From the NCBI GenBank assembly GCA_964030785.1, contig OZ034967.1, forward strand, positions 66,241,413 through 66,305,412: a stretch of 64,000 nt of DNA. Direction: 5' to 3'. Source of the DNA: Siderastrea siderea. Taxonomy: Eukaryota > Cnidaria > Anthozoa > Scleractinia > Rhizangiidae. The translations under genes were made by a program, and so were the position numbers. Shown piece by piece: positions 25,401 to 32,935 of this stretch. The notes under the pieces were generated by a model that searched no databases, was not told the origin of the DNA, and saw nothing but the letters and a program-made list of their open reading frames with translations. Every line of letters starts with the position of its first letter. The first letter of the stretch is position 1.

Positions 25401-28400
25401 AGACTCTTATGGCGACAGGTCCGTCTTGTACTTAATTATTTAACGGCTAATTACAGTGGCCCAAAGGTAAGGTTCGCTAATATTCCCTTTGGGTTAAGGG
25501 AAGCAAAAATCAGCTTTGCAGTGTACAATTCTCATAGGAATTTTTTCTTTTTATATCCCATCCAGCGTCTCACGATCATCGTCATTCCATGCGCTCAATT
25601 GCCACCAGAAATGTGTCTTTGTAGAGTCTATGGTTTACATTAATAGTTTAAAGTATTTACAGGGTACTTGCTTCGTACCACATGATATTCCGGAGTGACC
25701 GAATACGCGACGATACCTAACATGATGATTCAAACATAATTCTGGGAATTTTCAATTTGAGTTGTTTTTTCGAGAGGTATCCTCGAATAAAAAGTGTGGT
25801 GCCATTGTTTCAACGTAGACTTTGATGTAGAAATAATCGCTTTAACTACGTACCACACTAGTGGGACACACTAATGAATAGTGCTGTACACACGCTTTGT
25901 TTGGCTACTTTATCTCTGCATATCCTTGCTATTCCTCTCCAAGCAAAACGTAGTGGCTCCCCGGGCGAGATTTTGCCCATTTGACAGCTTCGCCTCTCGG
26001 TAAAAATCCACTGCTACAAATTTCTGCTTCAATTGGTTCCGTGAAGTCATGGAGTGTTTTAAAAGACACGTCCCTGGGAATGTTTTAACCTTTTACAGCC
26101 CGTATCTCAATAGTTAAAGACTTATTGGGTCCAAGTTCGCTACAGGACAATATCTTGGGTCGTTAGTCCAAGTCGGAAATTTTGAAACCGTTTCCTTGTG
26201 ACGTCACCGATTTAGCTCTTTATTATTATTTTTTGGGTGGTCAAACTCTAAAAATAAAAATAGTCACTTTTGCACGTTGAGCTCTGATTAATAGTTCCTC
26301 TTGTCAACAGTTATCCTAGAAAGTGTGAACCCCAACCTTTGAAAGTTAACGTAACATGATAACACAGGCACCTTAATGTGTTTAAGCTGGTTGTCGGCAT
26401 CATTTACGTCCGCATAGCTTCCGTATGATAGCACTGTAATGTTACTTCTTTCGCATTCTTCCTTTAATTCAGATGCAGCCTAAAAAGGACGACAAGCAGG
26501 TAAGGGACTGGTAATGAAACCTTGCAAACTTCAATTTGCCTCTTTCAATAACAAGCAAACTCTAAAGTTAAAGATTCAGCCAAAGGTCAAGTTTTTAACC
26601 GCTGTCAATTCATCTTAACGTCAATCCAATTCAGAAAGGTCAAAAGGTCAGATTCACGGGATGTGTATGAACTAGTTTTTTGGTTTTTCCTTTTTTTCTA
26701 GTTCGCTTGTCATCTATGTAATTATGATTGACGGCAATATAAACGCGGTCATGAGTTGAACTGTGAAGTTCAGAGTTCGCGTATTAGTGATAATAAAATT
26801 CTATTATGAGATGTAGAAAAGAACACTTTTTATTGGTCAGTTGAAACTTACAGCTCAACAATGTAAATGCACTCACCTGGCGCCTGCTGCTCGCGCCTGG
26901 CGCCTGCCCACACTGCTTTTTCCTGTTACACCGTTGCGTTTTTTTCGAGTTTACACGCGCGAAAATTTTTAGCGATGAGTATTCTGTTATTTCACGCCTT
27001 AAATTATACTGCTTAGCAAGATTAGCACAAACCCTTCCCTGTATGCCATGGCTAAATACGAACATTCGTATCATCCTTACTTAACAAACTGCCTTATCTA
27101 TTTCTTTACTTTAGTACTCAGTAAATACATCGTATTACCTTAACGTACATATCCCTACTGAAAAACAATATTGACACTCGATTCCAATGGAAACTCTTTG
27201 CAAGAGCCACAAAGGTAGATTTCGACGCAGATATGGGAGAGATTGTTCGAAAGAAATATGGATACGAATTTGAGTCCGAAAGTTCTCCACTTTCCGCTGA
27301 TGCTGATATCTGCAAATAATAAATTTAAGATTGTCAAATTGTTAAGGAGACGCTAACTTCAAGGTTTCTTCATACGAAACTCTCCTGCCAAGTAATCCAG
27401 TTCGATGAACTGCAATGGAAGTTCACCTAAAGGCCCTTACGTTTTCATCCAATGTATATAATACTGATACACAATCGCTCATCATGTGGCCACTTATGAA
27501 AGTTGTTTCCTTTCAAGAATAAGCAATTTGGAAACGGAAAAATCTATCAAATTCCGTTTTGCAGAAAGTGTTTGAAAACTTGTAGTCTTATAGGAAATCA
27601 CAGCTGAAGAGCTTTCATTTGCACGGTCACAATATAACATTACAGCCACAAACTAGCACCACGGGAAAGTATACCGCTCAAATGCTTTCGTTTACATAAT
27701 TACACTTTAGGAATTCACAGTTAGTCTTAATAGAGAGAGCCATAATTAACAGCAAACAAGACCAAAGGCTGTAGGGACCATTCAGTAGCTATCAAATTTG
27801 GAATGGTGACACGTTTGGCTTTGCGAGTCAAAGAATTTAAATATGCGTCTGGTTCCGATCGCTAAGGCCAATGTTATATGCTTTGCTAGTTTACAGTTTA
27901 GGTCAAATAACACAAATGAAACATGTCGCTTTTCAACTTTTCTGAATTGCGTTTCATTAGACTGTTACGTTACAAACGTGAATTGGTAACCTTTTGAAAA
28001 TAACTGAATTCCAAATTTTTAGTTCTTATAATGTTCACAGCGCTTTTCTGAAAGATGATCACGGAAATGATCTCAGCTTATGTACAGAGCACAATGCCTT
28101 GAAGAATTTGAAAGATATACAGGCAATGTTTCCATTTTATAAGCAAAGTATCATCTGATGAATTTTAGAACAAGTATCGTCTGTTGCGGGTTTTTTGTAA
28201 AATTTTGTGGATTAATGGCCTAGCTCCAGAGAAGTCTCCTATAACTCAGTAAAGAGCAGTATAGAGCATCCAGACTAGCTTATGATTCGACTCCCGTTAG
28301 GGAACTTAACGGTTTCTTTTTTCCTGAGCATGCCTGTGTCCCTCACAAGCTTAACGTTAGCTTTAAAGAACAAACCTGTATCATTTTCCAGTATTTTGCA

Positions 28401-29179
28401 GTGTCTGCTACGGAAAGCGCAACGTTTGATCTTCCAGGACCTAAAACTAATGACGGTTTTCCTTCTGTTAAGTAATGATAAAGGATTTTGTTACCGAGAC
28501 CAGTCTCTCCCTAAAGAGATAGGAAAAAGAAAAAGAAAGTATGCAATAAATGATTCAGGAGCTGCAGTTATAATTTGTCCTAAAACAAGGAAAACGTTGA
28601 CAAAACCTATCTTTTGAGGATTTAGGTTTTGTATTGAGTTGGGATAATTAACCTAAGCTGAGAGCTTGTTATTCACCTTGTTATTTTAAAACCTCGATTT
28701 CTGAAAACGCGCTATGTCCCCTGAACACTTATGAATTTCCTGAATCTTCAGTTGAAGTAGGAATTATTAGAGGATACTTTTGTTCTGCTTTTTTCAAAAT
28801 AACGAAACACCAAAATCACAAGAATTTCACTTCGCAATAACACCCGTAGTTTATGTTGAAATGAATCTACGTTTAAAATTACGTGGAAATCTCACCTGCG
28901 CGTAGTTTACGTTGAAATGAATCTACGTGTAAAATTACTTGGAAATCTCACCTGCGTGTCATTAACCAATAGCCTAAGCTCACAATAAGGTAAAATGTCA
29001 GATCTGTCGTTGATGTACTCAAAAGCCATTTGCATGGCCGCAGTGATTCCAGCGCCCCACCAAGCACGTTTTCCACTAAGAGGAGCCATCGATCCAATGT
29101 ACAGCGGTACTTTCGCTGAAGACTGTGCTTGGATATTCGAGAAGACCAAGAGAGGTAGGAGTTGCCATGACAACATCAT
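4332..29179 (-). CDS. Metabotropic GABA-B-like receptor, class C GPCR, 17 coding exons
   Basis: Spliced gene encoding 780 residues. Exons from 5' to 3': 29179-28952, 28510-28376, 27309-27139, 26479-26372, 25364-25305, 24953-24762, 18896-18672, 16360-16297, 15602-15516, 14590-14440, 14288-14168, 13354-13247, 12497-12375, 11563-11380, 10275-10121, 5338-5180, 4403-4332. All junctions have GT-AG borders and matching phases and the frame is open throughout (2343 bases with stop), which strongly supports the model. Layout: signal peptide (about 1-20), Venus-flytrap ligand-binding domain (about 25-420), seven helices (about 435-704), cytoplasmic coiled-coil tail (705-780). Hallmarks are APLSGKRAWWG, LGPGRSN, YPYFFRT, FNIVNR, IKMSSPNINN, FGSMFSKTWR, LFLAWETR, LNDSHYIGM and LVFVPK. 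The class C cysteine-rich linker is absent, as in GABA-B receptors. Family members act as obligate or possible heterodimers at the membrane; whether this one binds GABA is unknown. Length is slightly below the vertebrate subunits. Confidence 0.93.
5180..5338 (-). CDS. GABA-B-like receptor exon 16: cytoplasmic tail, coiled coil
   Basis: 53 codons, phase 0 at both ends; acceptor TTTTTTGCAG, donor GAG/GTAAGA. Tail beginning MRSLKKSSNEE, ending in heptad-like NKELQKEVKRLQGLLDE, the position of the GABA-B heterodimerisation coiled coil. A poly-C run (5133-5146) lies in the adjacent intron. Confidence 0.88.
6056..6412. repeat. Fold-back repeat with inverted arms (receptor intron 15)
   Basis: Left arm at about 6056-6165 is the diverged inverse of the right arm at about 6290-6412 (shared ATCCTCGGAGACCC, GGCAGATA, ACGGGCGAAATAGGTGCG and ACAAGACGGG blocks). 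The centre holds a 17-base unit repeated three times. A related single copy lies at about 61350-61525. Reads as a degenerate non-autonomous element. Confidence 0.7.
6178..6228 (+). repeat. Three perfect tandem copies of a 17-base unit
   Basis: AATTTGTGCTCAATCAG occurs three times without mismatch. The related copy at 61350 has the unit once, so the triplication is local and recent. Confidence 0.9.
7741..8052. mobile_element. PIF/Harbinger-like MITE
   Basis: 312 bases flanked by TAA on both sides (7738-7740 and 8053-8055). The ends are inverted repeats of about 40 bases (AGGCCCGTTTACAC outward, with poly-T and TGCGCAATTTTTGTC inward). A 3-base TWA target duplication with GC-rich ends is the PIF/Harbinger pattern. 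No transposase. Confidence 0.7.
8091..8445 (+). repeat. Dispersed repeat, copy A
   Basis: About 95% identical to 9461-9828, 1370 bases downstream in the same orientation. The short open frames it contains are the same in both copies and look non-coding. No terminal inverted repeats recognised. Confidence 0.85.
9461..9828 (+). repeat. Dispersed repeat, copy B
   Basis: Second copy of the 8091-8445 repeat with a roughly 15-base insertion near 9668. It ends directly against a degenerate GATG/GCAT microsatellite, suggesting that the repeat carries a simple-sequence tail or that the microsatellite grew from its end. Confidence 0.85.
9833..9990 (+). repeat. Degenerate tetranucleotide microsatellite
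   Basis: About 150 bases of interrupted GATG, GGAC and GCAT units, including runs of alternating GCATGCAT that can form cruciform or left-handed structures. Confidence 0.9.
10121..10275 (-). CDS. GABA-B-like receptor exon 15: transmembrane helices 6 and 7
   Basis: 155 bases, phase 1 in, phase 0 out; acceptor TCGACAG, donor AAAG/GTTTGT. Encodes GMAVYNVFIVCTIGVPVAL (helix 6) and helix 7 ending LCLVFVPK. Confidence 0.94.
10804..11304. mobile_element. Tigger/pogo-like MITE
   Basis: 501 bases bounded by inverted CAGTTGACTC...GAGTCAACTG ends and TA on both sides (10802-10803, 11305-11306), as expected for Tc1/mariner-type Tigger elements. Inside, the unit AACTCGAACC recurs many times. It lies 75 bases from the exon 14 donor of the receptor. 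No transposase frame. Confidence 0.85.
11380..11563 (-). CDS. GABA-B-like receptor exon 14: loop 2 and transmembrane helix 5
   Basis: 184 bases, phase 0 in, phase 1 out; acceptor TTTTCTAG, donor ATCG/GTGAGT. Encodes the loop-2 Cys (YYCTTN), helix 5 (GFKGILLVFGLFLAWETR) and LNDSHYI. Confidence 0.93.
12375..12497 (-). CDS. GABA-B-like receptor exon 13: transmembrane helix 4
   Basis: 41 codons, phase 0 at both ends; acceptor TTATTAAG, donor CAG/GTAGCT. Encodes IKDIHLFGMIVVFLF, helix 4 and IIWSAVDP. Confidence 0.93.
13247..13354 (-). CDS. GABA-B-like receptor exon 12: transmembrane helix 3
   Basis: 36 codons, phase 0 at both ends; acceptor TTTTTCCAG, donor CGG/GTAAAT. Encodes DIGFTIAFGSMFSKTWRVH, diagnostic for GABA-B receptors, then the basic second intracellular loop (RKLRVRRR). 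Confidence 0.95.
13701..14153. mobile_element. MITE with CCGTGTG ends, next to a receptor splice donor
   Basis: Ends read TACCGTGTG and CACACGGTA, with inverted arms rich in TTTTTGCG and CGCAAAAA (left about 13701-13830, right about 14068-14153). TA on both sides would fit a Tc1/mariner-type insertion. The right end is only 15 bases from exon 11 of the receptor gene. Confidence 0.7.
14168..14288 (-). CDS. GABA-B-like receptor exon 11: transmembrane helix 2
   Basis: 121 bases, phase 2 in, phase 0 out; acceptor CCTCTCAG, donor AAG/GTACAG. Encodes IKMSSPNINN, helix 2 and the extracellular Cys (SLICK) expected to bond with loop 2. A MITE end lies 15 bases into the following intron. Confidence 0.92.
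14440..14590 (-). CDS. GABA-B-like receptor exon 10: linker and transmembrane helix 1
   Basis: 151 bases, phase 1 in, phase 2 out; acceptor TTTATACAG, donor AAAAG/GTAATA. Short linker, then helix 1 (FIIMCVLASMGIVLCFGF) ending in HFNIVNRAK, the first intracellular loop signature of GABA-B receptors. Confidence 0.92.
15516..15602 (-). CDS. GABA-B-like receptor exon 9: end of the flytrap domain
   Basis: 87 bases, phase 1 at both ends; acceptor CATTTTCAG, donor AGAG/GTATAT. Encodes the last strands (FELVAFHDATKPDN) and the aromatic QMEFKW segment before the membrane domain. Confidence 0.87.
16297..16360 (-). CDS. GABA-B-like receptor exon 8: flytrap domain
   Basis: 64 bases, enters phase 0 and leaves phase 1; acceptor CTTCGCAG, donor AGAG/GTAACT. 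Encodes GEVQLKSNGDRTGKF, the conserved G-V-F-NGDR strand turn. Confidence 0.88.
16440..16620 (+). promoter_or_regulatory. Candidate promoter of the Crypton-type gene
   Basis: Within 130 bases upstream of the ATG there are three CCAAT-box motifs: inverted GATTGG at 16493-16500, and CCAATCAG at about 16530 and 16560. No TATA box. Placement is inference from motif clustering. Confidence 0.4.
16621..18006 (+). CDS. Crypton-type tyrosine recombinase-like protein (DUF3504, KIAA1958/QRICH1/ZMYM group)
   Basis: Intact 461-residue frame inside intron 7 of the receptor gene, on the opposite strand. Core-binding region about 50-170; catalytic-like region about 175-365. RRGRE at 184-188 fits the first catalytic Arg, H341 in KHKDE and Y350 in SHY fit the late His and nucleophilic Tyr of the R-H-R-H-Y set. 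At the middle HxxR the sequence reads H315-C-I-L318, so the second Arg is replaced by Leu (CGT to CTT is a one-base change). The tail (365-461) is low-complexity Ser/Pro/Gln and basic (GKRRR). Proteins of this kind derive from Crypton DNA transposons and are numerous in corals. Strand integration is doubtful given L318; a DNA-binding role is possible. Single exon, open throughout. Confidence 0.8.
   Translation: MEEIPNFHLFSSQNSDLDNEQLDEIEQKAQAKNTKRATEWGVKKCEKRKSAVDLKTVSATDLSEILRKFFAEVKAEKGQSLTPSALTGIRAAIHRHLTCAPLSRNINILQDSEFMSANKMFEAKAKLFTKENNAKPKQKSSIQSGDMQKLNRYFMEGQNTDGVWKDAEKLVEFIWFSLCFHFARRGREGWRELTRQSFEIKTDDTGARCITEKLTEQTKNYQGGAKQSEQSYSDVRMYETSTALDPVAAFEFYLSKTHPDCKALFQTPNKATTKNINFASTRHWYRNEPMGKNAVSKMMERISNKAELSERYTNHCILASTVTSLFQRGVDARKICAITKHKDERSLSHYISETTSAQKRECSKILGDTFPPQLAVQQVASRITRQNVAGPSAGPSSNLNPQSPLQNQFTSLATAYQNCPQHIQIGTMNIYYGKYEEPSPSNGKRRRIIESDEFVRFGLVY
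18019..18163. repeat. Long hairpin just downstream of the Crypton-type gene
   Basis: AATCACATGACTTTTGGAG and its inverse CTCCAAAAGTCATGTGATT bound a near-palindrome with central arms around TGATGCTAC. The left arm starts 13 bases after the stop codon. It could be the element's 3' end, a terminator-like fold or an independent MITE. Confidence 0.75.
18672..18896 (-). CDS. GABA-B-like receptor exon 7: flytrap domain
   Basis: 75 codons, phase 0 at both ends, acceptor CTCTAACAG, donor ACG/GTTAGT. Encodes TPQQFSREYEAY, YGPFGFDAAWMAAIAL and LLKTRFSGVT, the AYDA-WA-A and F-GVTG positions of the family. Confidence 0.92.
19080..19293. repeat. Left half of a split 'AAATAGGGTAT' repeat
   Basis: Contains several diverged copies of GAAATAGGGTATAG-type units. 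The right half continues at 23501-23720 on the other side of the 4.2-kb TIR element, so the element landed in an older repeat. A related unbroken copy lies near 35450-35890. Confidence 0.65.
20072..21980 (+). mobile_element. Repeat family 'AGCGGAGCTCC', long member (nested)
   Basis: Opens with GATTTAGCCGAGCCTAAAAG and AGCGGAGCTCC and closes with GAGCTCCGCT, preceded by a GGAC microsatellite and the shared GGTTACCAAATTT block. Same ends as 44850-45660 and 62765-63645 but about twice as long. A 124-codon open frame at 20347-20721 has no family resemblance I recognise. Nested inside the 4.2-kb TIR element. Confidence 0.7.
22961..23401 (-). CDS. Unrecognised acidic ORF inside the 4.2-kb TIR element
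   Basis: Up to 146 codons; the likelier start is an internal ATG in AAAATGGCGTC (MASEITFVGDEE), giving about 120 residues. Acidic Ser/Asp/Glu-rich centre (DSDSGYEDCTSDSDD), then a basic segment. It starts just inside the right TIR and reads inward, the usual place for a transposon gene's first exon. It may be the N-terminus of a lost transposase or accessory protein. Function unknown. Confidence 0.35.
   Translation of the reverse strand: MRHRARETRVYVARMPRKEKTNKMASEITFVGDEEIQFLSSVTIPNLRQALEENFLDSDSGYEDCTSDSDDGSENILEKSCSEDASDMSDEDFPVRRNKRFAGQKGVERRKNQLKANQAGKGKIHPENVFPLRTYRDWRAAAKTIK
23501..23720. repeat. Right half of the split 'AAATAGGGTAT' repeat
   Basis: TAAATAGGGTATCG, CAATAGGGTAGGG and GAAATAGGGTAAGC units follow the right end of the 4.2-kb element and end near C-rich sequence, like the copy near 35450-35890. 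Confidence 0.65.
23948..24599. mobile_element. Penelope-type terminal sequences in inverted arrangement, with 13-bp target duplication
   Basis: Two roughly 300-base arms (about 23961-24215 and 24290-24563) are inverted copies meeting in a palindromic centre with nested CTGAGACC/GGTCTCAG repeats. Each arm carries CTTGATAATGACCGAAG then GCGGTCGAAACGTC, a block I associate with Penelope-like element ends. TAGTTAGTAGTTG occurs at both flanks (23948-23960 and 24587-24599), so the pair inserted as a unit. Confidence 0.7.
24762..24953 (-). CDS. GABA-B-like receptor exon 6: flytrap domain
   Basis: 64 codons, phase 0 at both ends, acceptor AAAAATAG, donor ATG/GTAAGA. Encodes LYGKKYGWVVHTPDS and CSPDQVNEAAEYAIS, corresponding to the LYG-YVW and CTPEQM-EA segments of the family. 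It is followed by a 5.9-kb intron filled with mobile elements. Confidence 0.92.
25305..25364 (-). CDS. GABA-B-like receptor exon 5: 60-base microexon of the flytrap domain
   Basis: 20 codons, phase 0 at both ends, acceptor TTTTTTCCAG, donor TTTG/GTATAA. Encodes DIDARIVFAFLQKT, the family's DARIIV strand. It joins in frame to the next exon. Confidence 0.87.
26372..26479 (-). CDS. GABA-B-like receptor exon 4: flytrap second lobe
   Basis: 36 codons, phase 0 at both ends, acceptor TTTTTAG, donor AAG/GTGCCT. Encodes the helix ASELKEECERSNI that follows the first interlobe crossing. Confidence 0.87.
27139..27309 (-). CDS. GABA-B-like receptor exon 3: flytrap lobe
   Basis: 57 codons, phase 0 at both ends, acceptor TTTGCAG, donor AAG/GTAATA. 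Encodes the conserved LSDSNSYPYFFRTISP block and HWNRVSILFF. Confidence 0.92.
28376..28510 (-). CDS. GABA-B-like receptor exon 2: flytrap lobe
   Basis: 45 codons, phase 0 at both ends, acceptor CTCTTTAG and donor ACAG/GTTTG. Contains LVLGPGRSN, matching the LLGPGCS-type turn of GABA-B receptors but with Arg instead of Cys, followed by SVADTAKYWKMIQ. Too short and without a usable ATG, so easy to miss. Confidence 0.88.
28845..28956. repeat. 56-base tandem duplication spanning the receptor exon 1 splice donor
   Basis: Units 28845-28900 and 28901-28956 differ at three positions. Each contains the CGCAG/GTGAG donor context on the minus strand, so the gene has two near-identical candidate donors 56 bases apart. 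Confidence 0.9.
28952..29179 (-). CDS. GABA-B-like receptor exon 1: start, signal peptide, first lobe
   Basis: 76 codons, ending in phase 0 at a CAG/GTGAG donor. Starts with a hydrophobic signal peptide (residues 1-20), then the first strand and helix of the flytrap lobe (IGSMAPLSG, WWGAGITAAMQMA, LRLLVNDTQ). A good acceptor (CAACACAG) lies just upstream at 29189-29191, so the ATG exon probably begins at 29188 and at least one untranslated exon lies further upstream. Confidence 0.9.
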
Positions 29180-32100
29180 GTGAAGAACCTGTGTTGAAAA
29201 GGTATAAATAAGTTAAAAGTGTCAGAAGAAGAAAAATTCAAACAAAGCGTATTAATCCAGGATTTTGACAGTTTACATAGACTGGCCAAGATGTGAAATT
29301 ATAAAAATTATGAGACTGTAACATTGACACTAAATAAATAAAGCTTTGATTAAGAAATACTCCCCTTGGTTATGACAATATCAACCATGGCCAGTTTAAT
29401 CTGTCAAGGCTACTGCGGTTAGTTTTAAATCTTTTAAACTGCAAAGGGCTTATAATAAGTCCTGTCTCTCCAGTTGTACCATTCATTCGATTTTATGAAG
29501 AAAAGACTTCTCGACTTTTCATATGCAGCAAAACATTTGCATTTTCCCCAGACATGCTTTTAATAAAAGTACATCATAATAACAAGATTCCCCGCATTTG
29601 TCACTTTGTTTGTTTTTCGCCGTTGTGATATTGTACCGCCAAAGCACAAAAAGCAGTGGGTGTATAAATAAAATAATTTTAGGGATTTAATATTCTAATA
29701 AATCTTTCAAAGCGACACATACTAAAGCTACAAAGAAAATAGTTATTTACCACGTGAATATCATGATTTTTTTTATCATCAAACACTATTTCCTCCTTTT
29801 ATATGTGCTATGCTACGTTAATGTGCTATGCTACATGAAATTTGGTGTCGGGGGGGGGGGGTTGGGGGCTTCTCTGTGAATTTATGGGTGGGGTGTGCAG
29901 CCGGGACTCTGAACACCTCATCCTGCAATTTTGCAACCTTATTCTGGTCAGGAGATCAAAACTACCTACCCAACCCCAGCGTCAACGGGTCTCGATTCTT
30001 ATTCTGGGCTAAAGAATACCACTGAGAAGTTTCCCAACAATGATACTCTATCCTAGACCAAAATTCCCTGATTTCTATACCGTATCCCAGACTAAGCTGC
30101 TTATATATGAGGCACGTTATATATGAGAGGAAACCCCGGGTTGTTAGTCTTGTACAGAGACTATCTACGCTTTTATCTACGCTTAGATTGTGTCCTCCTC
30201 CAGTAAATATCAGGCAAACCCCTACATGTAGTTTAAGAGTACACTTTTTTCACGTTTCAAGCTACAACTTCGTTCACCGCTATGAGTGTGATTTATTAAG
30301 CCCAGTGATCCTCAACACGTTTGATACGTACATCTGTGTATGTTATGTGTCTATGTTATATGTGTTGCAATATGTTTTAAACATGATCATCAGCTTAATA
30401 TTGGTGAAACTGCATAGTTACAATTAACATCCAAAGCTTCTGGGAGCATATGTACAATTTTCATGCTGAGGCGTGAAATTGATAAAGAAATTATAATATC
30501 ACACGGTTTGGCCTGGTGCAATTAAGTCTTTATAGTACTTCCTTCCTAAGCAGATTATTGTCTTTTTTGTTCACGTTGTTCTAAAATTAATAAAAGTTGG
30601 TTTTTCTAGCTATGTTGTATAGCATGATAATGGTCTAAGAAAAGCTGAGTGCATTAAATACCTCGTTCGCTAGTCATACTCATTGGCAATTTTTTCAAAC
30701 CTCAAAGGTGTATTATTTTCTAACAGAACGCGGAAATTCAGTTCATTACTCTGTGTTAGCGAGGTATTGGGACGAGTTGCTAAAACTTACTGCATTCAAC
30801 ATTGAGGTGCACGAATCTGTGAGCATAAAATGCTAATTCAGGTACTCGGTTTAGATACCAGTCCTGGGCTACGTAGGGGAGTAATTTCGGAATGCGAGCC
30901 AAAACTCGAAAATACACGTAATGCGGGACAAACCTTGCCTCCTGCTCGACCAAACTTCATCTGCAATGAATAAATTTGCAAGAAACATGTTACTGAGTAA
31001 AGAAGAGAGTGGCGAATTGATGCTTTGTTGACTTTGGTTTGTCATCTTGTCAGTGCCTTGTGATGTATCAAACAAATGATAAATCAAAATTTCCAAAAGG
31101 TGAGCTGTAAAAGAGATAGGCGCGAAAAGACGACTGACAACCCCGTTCATCTGTAAAGTATGACAAATCGCGCATTTAATTCAAGGAAGTAAGCAATAAA
31201 GAAAAAAGGAACACAAACTTGTTTTCACCTCAGAATACGTGTGTATGTGTTTAGGTGATTGTTCCTTTCCTTGACAGGTGGAAACCTTGATCTTTAGAGA
31301 AGCTTCGTTAATATTTTCTTTTTAATTCAAATTACAAAGAGTGGTATAAAAATCTTTAATGATTGTTAGCATAATGATTCATAGTCAGTTATTTTTTATT
31401 CAGGAACATCTATTTCAACGTCAAAATAGCATCTCTACCAAAGTGCAGTGGTCTCTATATATCTAGAATAACCCAATAATGATGATTTTATTTACAAAAG
31501 GGGAAAATGGTGAACTTTTTACTTGCGAAAGCTTGTGCATTTATCAGCATGATTAAAGAGCTTAGCAAAAAACTGAATATTTGTCCAGTGATATGATAAG
31601 ACTTGGCGACTTATTAATAAACAAACATAATTTATGAGAACCAACCTTCGCTTTCTATCGACGCAGTTGATTAAGCTATTCCTTCTACTGTGGCCAATTT
31701 ACCTTATATCAACTCAGTTGCGCCGCTTCAGTTTTACTTTAGTTTAGTTTTACTTGAGTTTATTTTCACTTTAGTTTAGTAACTATGACACATGTATAAG
31801 ATCCTGACCTTGGAACAGTTTAGTTTAGTTTCCACACAGTGTTTAAAGGAACTATGTCACGGCGTTTTCATTCATTTTTCTGATCTGACAAAATTATTTT
31901 CTCGTTGAAGGAAGCCTCAAAATAATAGTTTCCTAACTTAGAAAAACACCAAAGAAGTAATAATAAACCAAAACTAAACAAGGATGGTTACAACTGAGGG
32001 AGATTAAGACCGATTACGAATGACGAACTGGAAAAAACTTGCCAATTTTTTCAAGATGCGTTATCCGTGACGTAGCTCCTTTAACAGTGGTTTGTTGAAA

Positions 32101-32458
32101 GCGTGTCTTCAGGCGGTGTGGGGGAAGGGGGAGCGTTACCACGACAACCGTATTTTGTCCGGCAGTTTTATCAGAATTTGAATTTTTCCTCTGTTTTTAA
32201 GTGAATGATACAGGGTTTCCCACTGGCTTTAATTAAGTACAAATCACAATGGAAACCCCAAAATATGATTATTCATAATGTCAAGTTTTTTTACTTCTTA
32301 AAGCGAACCTGGCTGGAAGCGAAAAATCAATCAACACTGAGGTCGTTTCGACACGGCGTTTAGCTCACTTTAGAACATTAAGACCTAGATCGAAAGTCGA
32401 ACTTTACATGGCCGATCCTAATGCAGAGGCAAAAACAATAGATGTTGCTAATTTGTAT

Positions 32459-32935
32459 TAGGCTCGACACGTGAAAGTTCGAGGTTTGACCTATTAATTT
32501 TGAAGGGGAACGGCGCACAACTAAAAGAAAACTTTTAACACCGAAACTGCCAAAACACTAACCAGTAAACAGTATCTTAGGCCTAGGTCAAACGTCGGAC
32601 TTTCAGGTGCCAAAGCTAATGTAGCAAACCCACTTATCATTGTTTTCAATTATGATAGATTTTGCAGACTCAAATGTATATGTTATATATTATCACCCTG
32701 TGCCTACGTTTGATTTTCCGAACTCTCTCATAATGAAGCCGAAGGTTACAATAATATGTTCACTGCCTTGAAACGATCATAAGGGGTTTTGCTAATTTGC
32801 ATTAGGTTCGGCACATGAAAGTTCGACGTTTTAACGTGGCCTAAGATACTGTGTACTGGTTGGTTTCTTGGCAGTTTCGGTGTTAAAAGTTTTCTTTTGG
32901 TTGTGCACCGTTCTCCTTCAAAATTAATACTTGTC
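32459..32935. repeat. Fold-back element
   Basis: Left arm about 32459-32620 is the inverse of right arm about 32793-32935 (AACTTTTAACACCGAAACTG, ACAGTATCTTAGGCC, CATGTGCC/GGCACATG blocks), with about 170 bases between. Arms are diverged by point changes and small gaps. Confidence 0.7.
32686..32795 (+). repeat. Direct repeat, copy 1
   Basis: About 105 bases (ACGTTTGATTTTCCG, AACTCTCT, ATGAAGCCGAAGGTTACA) repeated at 34011-34117 with roughly 85-90% identity. It sits in the loop of the fold-back, so the second copy may be a remnant of the same element. Confidence 0.75.

Noticed and set aside
28282..28617. 111-codon plus-strand frame
   Set aside because: Overlaps antisense exon 2 of the receptor, which is supported by phase and family motifs.
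30869..31150. 93-codon minus-strand frame upstream of the receptor
   Set aside because: No domain, no clear splice link to exon 1.
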